13,950 nt of DNA. It comes from Candidatus Kuenenia stuttgartensis. GTDB taxonomy: Bacteria > Planctomycetota > Planctomycetia > Isosphaerales > Isosphaeraceae. Both the position numbers and the translations under genes were made by a program. The stretch spans positions 1-13,950 of the forward strand of contig CAMCFM010000053.1 of NCBI GenBank assembly GCA_945874095.1, written 5' to 3'. Below, in pieces: positions 1 through 9,100 of this stretch. The notes beneath the pieces were generated by a model. The model searched no databases. It was not told where the DNA came from and was given only the letters and a program-made list of their open reading frames with translations. Within the stretch, counting starts at the first letter, position 1, and each line of letters opens with the position of its first letter.

Positions 1-3000
1 CGTACGAAGTCGGAAACAGCCGTCCCCAGAGCAGCCTGGCCGAAGATCAGGTCGCTGTGGTCGTCGGCATGGGCCGGCACTTCGCTATCCCAGAACAGGC
101 CTGGGAGAAGCTCGGCACGAGGTGTGGACCAGCTTTGGCAGGTGGAGTCGAACAGGCTCGGCCAGCGTGCAGAAAGCTCCCGGCCCATCCCTGCAAAGGC
201 GTTGCCCATGCCGGGGAAGACGAAGGCCATGTCGCCAGAGACGGCTGAGGCAGGCTCATAAATGGTGTCGGACTGGCTCAGAACACGGCTCGGCCCATGA
301 GCATTGCCGGATTGGATGTGGCCAATGGCCTGATCCAAGAGCTCGGGGGCGTCCTCAGCCTTCCAAAGCACCATCGAAAGCCGCTCGGCACCGAACAGTT
401 CAGAACGCTCAAAGCTGTGCCACCAGCGGGCGGCCAGTTTAGCAGGCGATAGGCCGGCCTGATCGGGCGAACGAAGCCAGAGCGAAAGGCTTTGAACCTG
501 CTGGATGAGGTCAGCCCGATTGGGAGCGTCGAGCAGGAAGAGGCCGACAGGGTCGGTCGTTTCAAGGCTCTCGAAGTGGCTGTGGGTGGTCTCCAGATTC
601 TCTGAAAGCCGATGGAACTGGTTGGAACGGGTTGCCGGCAACACAGCCTGACGGGGTTCGGATGAAGTCTCGGCCATCCAGAATCGGGACTGTTTGGAGG
701 CCCCCTGCAGGTCGTTGTCGTCGCTCAGAACAACGCCCTCAACAGGCTCAATTTTGCGGACCAGGCCGAGCAGATGACGCGTCCATTCCATCAGGGATGT
801 CGCAGCACCGGCATAGATCGGCTCCTGAGCGGAGAGCTGGTGAAATGTGGGCTGAATGGGGGCGGACTGGTCGTTAGGCTCGAGTGCAAGATAGGCCAGA
901 GGGGGCGAAATCTGGGGCAAATCAGCCCGTTTCAGGATCACGGCCAGAGCGGCATCGCACATCACAATCCGGCCAGCGAAGCCACTCGCATCGCGGCTGG
1001 CAAGCCATTCGGCCCAAGCGTGGCGGAGGTCGCTGGTCAAGTCCACGGCCCCGACCAGAGCTTCGTCCACCAGGCCTGATTCAATCCATCCACAGGCCAC
1101 CTCAAGGGCGGTCATCCCTGCATCGGGCCCTTCGGAGATCGTAAAACTGGGCCCACCCAGGCGGAACTCGCGAGCCAGTCGGCTGGCAGCGATCGAGGCC
1201 AGATTCCCCATCACGCGGTTGGCTGTCAGAGGAGGCCCCAGAGTATCGCGAGCCTGCTTCAAACCAAGCGTGGGACGAACATCGGTGGCTTGCGGATCGG
1301 TCAGAGTCCAGCGAAGCTGAAAGTGATTTGTGCCCTGATCGAGCGAAACGCCCAGTAGGACCGCTGTGCGGAGCCTCATCTCAGAGCCTCGGCCAAGCCA
1401 TCCAGCCTGCTGGGCGGCCTCGTGGGCAGCGTTCAGGATCATGGCCTGCTGAGGCAGGATTTCTTCAAGCTCTGAGGGAGGGATCCGGAACCGGCCAATC
1501 GGGACATCCACCGTATCGGCAATCCAGCCCGCCACAGCCGGATTCAGGCCGCTTGGGTCAGGCGTGGAACAAGGCTCGCCGACACCGTACCAGTGGCTTG
1601 GAATGACAGGCGTGTCCAACTTCCCATGCACCAGGGCCGAGGTCAGTGCATTCACGCCCTGATAGTCGCCCATGCGGCCACCCAGGCCGGAGATCGCAAT
1701 ACTAGCGGATGGGCTTGAATTCGGGGTGGCTTCAATGACTTTAGTGTACGTCTGGCCAAGGTATTCTTCCACGATCAGGTGGGCATTGATCCCGCCGAAA
1801 CCAAAGCCACTTAAGGCGGCCCGGCGAGGTGTCCGGGCATTGCGGCGGGGCCATGGCTCAGACTGGCTCAGGACACGGAAGGGACTGTCGGCCAGGTCAA
1901 GGGTCTGACGCGGCTTCTCGTAGTTGGCCGTAGGAGGGATGGTCTCATGCTGAAAGGCCAGGAGGAGTTTGGCGAGCCCAGCCGCTCCGGCAGAGGTCAG
2001 GCCGTGGCCGATGTTGGATTTGACCGACCCCAGAACGCATCCGGAAGGCTTCGATTGGGCATCGGCCCAGAGGGTTTTGAGGCTCTTGAATTCTTCAGTG
2101 TCGCCAACCGGAGTGCCTGTGGCGTGGCATTCAATGGTGTCTATCTGCTCTGGAATCAGGCCTGATTCTTCGTACGCAGCCCGCATCGCGCGCAACTGGC
2201 CTTCAGAACTCGGTGCCAGAAGGGCTCCTGAGACGTCGTTGGATAGCCCGACGGCCCTCAATACGCCCAATATCCGGTCGCCCTGCTGAATGGCATCATC
2301 CAGCCGCTTGAGCAAAAAGATCCCAGCCCCTTCGCCTACCACAAGGCCGTCGCCGCGGTGATCGAACGGCCTGGGCACTCCTCCGCTGCTCAGAGCGTGA
2401 AGCTGGGCGAAACCCATTTGGGTATAGAGGCAGTCTGGCCGGGACAATCCGCCCGCCAGAACGGCGTCGGCACGTCGGGACCGGAGTTCGTCCATCGCCA
2501 GCCTCAGGGCGTATAGCGACGAAGCACACGCAGCATCAAGCGTAAACGATCGGCCGCCCAGGCGTAGAGATTTTGATATAAGCCTTGCAGGCAAAGCCAC
2601 TGGATCGCGATTCCAAGGATTCTGCGTTCCCAGAGGGCGTTCCAGCTCTTGCCTTCTGGCCATCTCGCAAGCGAACAGGTCCTGAGACCACGCGGCGGTC
2701 GATTCCGTAGGCAGAGCGATATTGCCAAGGATGACCGAGACCTTATCGCGGTCAATCGTATGGGTGACAGCCCCTCTCCAGGCAGCGGCGGCGGCATGAA
2801 CAGCCATGCCGAAGATCGGGTCGAGGGTTCCCGTGGCTACGTCGGGTGGGAGCGGAACCCCTTCGCTGTTCGGCATCCAGTCGTCGCTGATCAGGCAGGC
2901 GGAAAGGCTGTAGACGGCGTCCTGCTTGATCCCGTTGGGGTCGAAAAGCCGGGCAGGATCGACTGGCCAGCGGTTCGGCTGAATCCGACCGGCCATGCAG

Positions 3001-3140
3001 CGAGCGTTTGAGACCAGGTCCCAGAACGCCTCAGGCGTATCAGCGCCCGGGAATACAAGACCCATCCCGACGATTGCGATCGGTTCGGCTTCAGGGTGAT
3101 TCAAGGGTGTCTGGCCAGGTGAATTTCGAGGAGGTTCCAA
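1..3140 (-). CDS. pfaC: PfaC-type PUFA/secondary-lipid synthase subunit, KS-CLF-AT, 3' end outside window
   Basis: Open from TTG 3140 to the left edge: 1046 codons, no frameshift, no stop reached. Residues ~20-460 are a complete ketosynthase: nucleophile Cys205 in DAACASSL, His339 in ECHATGTPVGD, His379 in VKSNIGHG. Residues ~480-800 are a second, shorter KS-like fold in which the nucleophile motif reads TISEGPDAG, putting Pro672 where Cys should be; this is a chain-length-factor domain. A helical linker (~840-960) leads to an acyltransferase beginning at FVFPGMGN (973-980), cut off before its GHSxG serine. KS-CLF-AT is the order known from myxobacterial Pfa3; proteobacterial PfaC is KS-CLF-DH-DH, so dehydratases are expected beyond the edge. 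The KS/CLF pair should condense and set chain length. The start is inferred: the first in-frame start codon after the upstream stop is TTG 3140, three bases on, with no good Shine-Dalgarno, so coupled re-initiation is likely. TTG 3104 is an alternative start. Confidence 0.88.
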   Translation of the reverse strand, partial: MEPPRNSPGQTPLNHPEAEPIAIVGMGLVFPGADTPEAFWDLVSNARCMAGRIQPNRWPVDPARLFDPNGIKQDAVYSLSACLISDDWMPNSEGVPLPPDVATGTLDPIFGMAVHAAAAAWRGAVTHTIDRDKVSVILGNIALPTESTAAWSQDLFACEMARRQELERPLGTQNPWNRDPVALPARLISKSLRLGGRSFTLDAACASSLYALRLAMDELRSRRADAVLAGGLSRPDCLYTQMGFAQLHALSSGGVPRPFDHRGDGLVVGEGAGIFLLKRLDDAIQQGDRILGVLRAVGLSNDVSGALLAPSSEGQLRAMRAAYEESGLIPEQIDTIECHATGTPVGDTEEFKSLKTLWADAQSKPSGCVLGSVKSNIGHGLTSAGAAGLAKLLLAFQHETIPPTANYEKPRQTLDLADSPFRVLSQSEPWPRRNARTPRRAALSGFGFGGINAHLIVEEYLGQTYTKVIEATPNSSPSASIAISGLGGRMGDYQGVNALTSALVHGKLDTPVIPSHWYGVGEPCSTPDPSGLNPAVAGWIADTVDVPIGRFRIPPSELEEILPQQAMILNAAHEAAQQAGWLGRGSEMRLRTAVLLGVSLDQGTNHFQLRWTLTDPQATDVRPTLGLKQARDTLGPPLTANRVMGNLASIAASRLAREFRLGGPSFTISEGPDAGMTALEVACGWIESGLVDEALVGAVDLTSDLRHAWAEWLASRDASGFAGRIVMCDAALAVILKRADLPQISPPLAYLALEPNDQSAPIQPTFHQLSAQEPIYAGAATSLMEWTRHLLGLVRKIEPVEGVVLSDDNDLQGASKQSRFWMAETSSEPRQAVLPATRSNQFHRLSENLETTHSHFESLETTDPVGLFLLDAPNRADLIQQVQSLSLWLRSPDQAGLSPAKLAARWWHSFERSELFGAERLSMVLWKAEDAPELLDQAIGHIQSGNAHGPSRVLSQSDTIYEPASAVSGDMAFVFPGMGNAFAGMGRELSARWPSLFDSTCQSWSTPRAELLPGLFWDSEVPAHADDHSDLIFGQAALGTAVSDFV

Positions 3141-3143
3141 CGT

Positions 3144-6100
3144 TCAGCACCCACTCGCCTGAGAGATCGTATTCGACAGAAAGGCTTCCGCAAGGTGGGC
3201 ATCGAGAATCCCATGAATCCCATCCACCCGGCCGATCAGGTGCCCGGCTGCATCCCAGACTACGGCGTCGGCCCGAACTTCGTGAGCTGTACGCCGCTCC
3301 AGACGTAAGGCGACACCGCCCTGAGCGTAAGCCTCGGGAGGCACGCTTCTCCACTGGAGTGACTCAAAACCCATCGGCAGGCTGAAGTGCGTTCCGGTCA
3401 TCTTCGGCCAGGCACACAGCCCCTGCATGATCACGTCGAGGACCAGTGGATCGACCACCCAGTGCAGCCTTGATGGAGACTTGAACCATCCGGCAGGCTG
3501 ACTCCCACGTGCCAATCCACCTACGAACGAGGTCTCGTCGTAGCCGACGGGGCCTGAAAGGGCCTGAAATTCGCGTCCGTGGAACAGGAGGTTCTGATAA
3601 GGATTCGGCCAGACCTGCTTCGGCTGATGGCCAAGCCAGGCTGGGGCCTGAATTTGAGGGCTTTCGGGGGAAAGGATCACACGGGCTCTGGCATGATCCA
3701 GAACGCGATCCGAACCGGCCTTCACGCCTCTGATCGCTACCAGAGCTGTTACCTGACCATCTTGCGACTGAATGACTTCATCGACCCAGGCTTGAAGCTG
3801 GGCGGGGCCGTCTCCACGAAGGATGACGCCCTTGAGGACTTTCATGGATTCCACCCGGGCCAGATCAAGGCCTGGCAGTACGTGCATGGCGGCCTCAACC
3901 ATCCATTCCGTGAGCAATGCCGTGGGGATGACGGCTGCACCGTCGATCACGTGGTGCTTCAAAACAGGCCATTCTTCGAGCGAAGCCGGCTTCTCCCAGA
4001 CCATCCGGGCGCTCGGCGACCGACCCGGCTTTTCAAACCGGCCATTCAGCCCCTTCGGCTTCGGAGCCTGCTCAGGCACTTTCCGGCTTGGGATGATGGG
4101 CCGCCCTTCGCCCTCCAGTACCAGAATTTCCACCCCGGAAGCGTTCGAAGGCGTTCCACCGATCAGTTCCAAAAGTGTCCAGGAACCGCCTACGAGTGGG
4201 ATCAGCCCGACGCCTTCCGAGGCAAACACCTTCTTCAGAGCAGGCGTGACCATCCCTCCATCCCATGGGCCCCAGCCCAGAGATAGCCATCGGCAGTTGG
4301 GATAGAGGCGTGACTGATGAATGGCCAGCTTATTGAGCATCTCGTTGGCGGCGGCATAAGCGGCCTGACCGGTCCTGCCCACGCGGGCGGTGATGGACGA
4401 GAAGAGGGAGACGAATCGAAGGCTGGTCGGGTCCACACCTTGGAGCACGTTCAAAAGGCCACGCACTTTGGTCTCCAGGACAGGGGCGCAGGCGTCGGCA
4501 GTCAGGTCTTCCACCCGTTTGTCGGCGAGTACGCCCGCGCCATGAATCACCCCACGAATTGGACCAATCGTCCGGGCTGCTTCAGCCAAGGCCTTTCCAA
4601 CAGCTTCCCCATTCTGAAGATCCACTGCCCGATAAACCACTTTGGCCCCAAACTGACGGAATCGCTCCAGGTTCTGACGCACTTCACGATCAGCCAATGT
4701 CCGGCGAGCCTCAGCCACAAGCTGCGCAGGCAGTCGTTTGGCTGTATTCTGGCGAGCCAGTGCACCGACCAGTTCCGACTCCGTCTTGCACCCTGCCAGA
4801 CCTTCCGCCTCAGGGCCAGGTTCAGCACTTCGGCCTAACAATAGAAGGGTCGGCTGAGCGGCTTCTGCAAAGGCGGCAGCCACTTCGGCCGTCACACCAC
4901 GGGCACCGCCGGTGACCACCACGAGATCTCCAGGAGCGAAGATGACCCTGAGTGATTCAATGTCGGCTGAACCTGAGCGGGGAAGAGGCTCCAGAGCGGT
5001 CTCCACAGTGACACCCGGCTCACGATCTGATAGGCCTCGTTCCACAGGACCGTCGGTCAGGAGCTCGTCGACCACTCGGGCAGCGGCCTCGGCACTTCTC
5101 CATTCAGCCCATCGTGGATCCACATCCAGGATTCGGGCGGCAACGTCCGACCATTCCCAGGCCAGTGTTTTGACCAGCCCTGAAAGCGAGGCTGTTGGCC
5201 AGCCAGCCAGGTCTTCCGATTCGGCTGGATCCGTCTCGAACCCGAACCGACCGTCCAGAAGGGTAATGGCGGCCACGAATCCGAATGATTCCTGAGCCGT
5301 TGCCCGTAAAGGCTTTGAAACCTTCTGTACGAGACGCAAAACGCGGCCAAAGGCCGCGTGGTCGTAGCTATTGGAAGTGGTCAGGACAAGTCCGAGAAGC
5401 CTGTCGGGCGGTTCAGCCCGATCCACTTCGTCAGGACGAATCACTGTGGCCTGAACCCCTCGAGAATTCCATTGATCAGCCAGAGCAGCTGTAAAGTCGC
5501 TCTCAGAGCCCAGAATCCAGACCTGCGAACCGGCAGGGGGCGTGAATGACGCCCTCGGCTCGGATTCGTCCATGGACTTCACGGCAAGCCGTGAGGTCCT
5601 GACAGAGCTTGATGACACTTCGCGAACCGCTGGCCGATCGCTGCTCGAACCAGCAGAACCGGCATGGCCGCCCGGACCACCTGATCCATCGGGCGGAGTC
5701 GGGTCGAGGTCGGCCAGGGCTTTGATAATGTCCCGAAGGGTCACAAGGGCCCCGAACTGGTCGGTACGAATGTGGGGGATGTTCGGCATCCGCTCCTGGA
5801 TCGACGAGAGAATCTCGACCCGTTTGATCGAGTCAATGCCCAGGTCGGTGTCGAGCTGAAGGTCCAGATCAAGCATCTCGACTGGATAGCCAGTCTTTTC
5901 AGAGATGATCTCCTTGATGATCGCGGCCAGTGCGTCCGTGTTGGCAGCCGGAGCAGCCGCAACTGGAGCCACAGGGGCAACCGGAACCACAGAGACTGGT
6001 TGAGGAGCTGGTGCAGCGGCAACAGCTGGAGCAGTCGCGTCCAGCAGTTCGACCACATCACGCAGGCGGCGAAGGGCGCCGAACTGGTCGGTGCGGACAT

Positions 6101-9100
6101 GCGGGAGGTCGCTGCGACGCTCTTGAATGGCCGAGAGAATCTCGACCCGTTTGATCGAATCGATCCCAAGATCGGCGTCAAGCTGCTGATCGAGGTCGAG
6201 CATTTCCAGAGGGTAGCCGGTCTTCTCGGAGACGATTTCCAGAAGAATCACAGCCAGAGCACTCGGCGCGGCATTCCCGGAAGGTGCGGCGGCGGCAACA
6301 GGTGCAGCCACAGGCTGAGGGGCAGGTGCGGCAACGGGTGGTGTCCATGCGGCAGGAGCGGCAAAGACGTCTTCTTCAGCCTCTTCCACAGCCATCACCA
6401 TCGGTGCCGGTGCGGAGTAAACTGTGCTTGGAGAAGGGATCGGCATCCCGGTGGATGCCACAGGCTCTGTCACATGGGCGGGTGCCGCAGGGGCTACGGC
6501 CGCAAATGTCATGGGCATCGATTGAGGGGCTGGGGCTGGTTTGGAATGCTGGCCATTCCCACCATTAAAGGCATGAACCCCATTGGTTTGCTGTGGTTCA
6601 GACATATTCTGAACAATCTGGCCACCGCCAAGCAACATGCGAACCGTCTCTTGTGCATGTCGCTGGGTCGCCAGAAACTGGGCGTGCACAGCGGCCGTCT
6701 GCTCCATCAGTTTCTGAAGCGCAATCAGGGTGTTTGCAGGTGGTGATTGCTGTGCCTTCACAGGCCCTGCTTTGGTTTCGAACGGTGTCATTCGAGAGCT
6801 TTCCTTCAACTCGGGGGAGCCGGACACTGGGCTGATTCGATTCTCTACTGACTTCACTGGCGATTCAGTCGATTCCAACCGAAATCGCGAGCTTGTCAAT
6901 TTAGGCGAACCAGGCGAACTAGGAATTCTGGTGTTTTTTGGTTCATTTGCCAAGAGCACTTTTGAAACTTCTGGTGCTGGAGTGGACTCAAGTACCAGTT
7001 TTTCAGGCTTTTGTTCGATCTTCAGAGCCTCAACAACCGGAGCCGCCTTGGGCTTGACCACCACAGGCATCGTGGCTGGATTCGGTCTCAGGTTGGCTCC
7101 GCTCAGAGGTACCGTCAAAGTCTTCTTCTCAGGGGCCACACGGATGGCCGTCTGGGCTGGCTGCCATTTTTCCAGAGCCACCCCATGACCACCCGCCCAC
7201 AATCGGGCCAGCGTCCGGGCCAGATCCAATATGCCCTTCGAAGGCGTTGTTTCAGCGACCTCAGAGATCGCAAAAACCTCGGAGTCTTCCGGACGGGCCA
7301 GCGACTGACGGATCAGTCCAGCAAGTCGTGAGTCAGGTCCCACCTCGAGGAAGGTGGTACAACCATCGGCTTCCATCTGGCGAACCATTCCCACAAAGTC
7401 TACCTGACACGCCAGTTGGTTTGACAGGAGGTCTGAGGCTGTAGCCGAGTCGTCTGGATATGGCTTGGCCGTGGTGTTTTGATAGACGGCCCGAGGGCTT
7501 GTCCGCCATGGGACAGAGGCCAATGCACTTGCCAGCTCGCGACTCGCTTCCTGAACCCAGGGGCTGTGGAATGCGGAATCCACTGGCAGCATCTTGAACC
7601 TGATCTTCAGGTCGCCAAGCTTTTTGGCTAACTGTTCAAGCAAAGCGGATGAGCCAGCAACCACTGTCTGATTCGGAGCATTACGATTCGCAACAGTCAC
7701 CTGACCTGCAAATGGAGCAGCCTGAAGCAGGCCTGCCCAAGCCGATTCCTCAGCCAGTATGGCCAGCATTCCACCCTTGCCGTTACGGGCGTTGGCTGCA
7801 TCTGCGGCCTTGCTCATCGCTTTTCCGCGAATTTCCACCAGTTTATGAATCTGCTTTGGCATGATTCGGCCCGCAGCAGCCAGAGCCGTCAACTCGCCAA
7901 GACTATGGCCAGCCAGAGCATGTGGAGCCACTCCAAAATCGCCAAGCACACGGGCCAGACCAAAACCAAGGGCTGCAAGGGCAGGCTGAGCCACGTCAGT
8001 TCGGGTCAGCTCCGCCTCAGCATTCGCCTTGGCGGTATCGTTCCAAAGATGGGTTGGATAGATCTTGGAGACCAAGAATCCCGAAGGCCGGCCAGCAACC
8101 AGGTCGGCTTCATCCAAAGTCTGTGCCAGAAGTGGGAACCGACATGCAGCGTCGCGCAACATGCCCACCTTCTGGGCCCCCTGCCCTGTGAAAACTAGGG
8201 CAAGCCGACCACTGGCAGGACCTTGCCCCAAGTACCAGCCGTCAGGGGAATTGACGAGCTTTTTCGGAGCCGATTTGGAGGCCTGTAGGCCATCCAGAAT
8301 CGACTGACGCTGCTTCGACCAATCCTGATCGCGTTTCAGAACCACCGACAGTCGCCACGTCTTGTTCTTAGCTGAAGCTGATGCGGTTCGGCCATGGGCC
8401 GCCAGTCGCTGAAGTGCGGACCACTTGGCCGATTCAGGAGCCTTCTCGACCATCTGGAGGATCTCATCAGGCGTATCACCTGTCAGAGTCCACAGATCAA
8501 TGTCATCGCACCAGCCAATTTCGCTGGCCTTCGGACCATGCTCTTCAAGCACGGCATGGAAATTCGAGCCACCGAATCCAAATGCACTCACCCCAGCTCG
8601 TCGGGGATGCTTCGGATTATTGGGCCAAGGCCGGGGCTGGGTCGGCACGTAGAATGGGGAATCGCCAACAGAAATCTCTTCAGCCGGGTTTTCCACCTTG
8701 ATAGTCGGTGGAATCACCTTGTTATGGAGCGATAAAGCCGCTTTGATCAAACCTGCCACACCGGCTGCTGCCTTGGCGTGACCAATCTGAGACTTGACGG
8801 AACCCACTGCACACCAGCGGCCTGCGCCTTCTTTGGCGAACTCGCGATAGACCTCGGCAAGGGCTTTCACCTCGATGCCGTCGCCCACTTTGGTGCCTGT
8901 TCCGTGAGCTTCCACAAGCTCGACCGTTGCTGGATCCACTCCAGCCACTTCATAAGCTGTTTTCAGGCAGCGAACCTGACCTTCAGCCTTGGGAGCATAA
9001 ACCGCCTGACCAATCCCGTCGCTCGATGTTCCCACACCACGAATAACGGCGTAAATCCGGTCGCCATCTCGTTCGGCATCCGAAAGTCGCTTCAAAACGA

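Noticed and set aside
2296..2797. Minus-strand open frames of 77 and 97 codons inside the PfaC ketosynthase.
   Set aside because: They are in other frames of the same strand; the KS frame with Cys205, His339 and His379 explains the region fully.
3144..3146. TGA as a selenocysteine or reassigned codon joining pfaA and pfaC.
   Set aside because: No SECIS-like hairpin was recognised just downstream, the dehydratase already ends at a natural domain boundary, and a TTG start lies three bases on. Kept only as a possible readthrough site.
3579..4286. Plus-strand open frame of 235 codons opposite the KR-DH region.
   Set aside because: No recognisable motif, no ribosome site, wholly inside the well-supported pfaA dehydratase/ketoreductase coding strand.
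5772..6746. Long plus-strand open frame (324 codons) opposite the ACP region.
   Set aside because: Antisense to the ACPs and their linkers; Cys/Arg/Gly-rich composition is the mirror of Ala/Pro-rich coding, with no domain. A shadow of pfaA.
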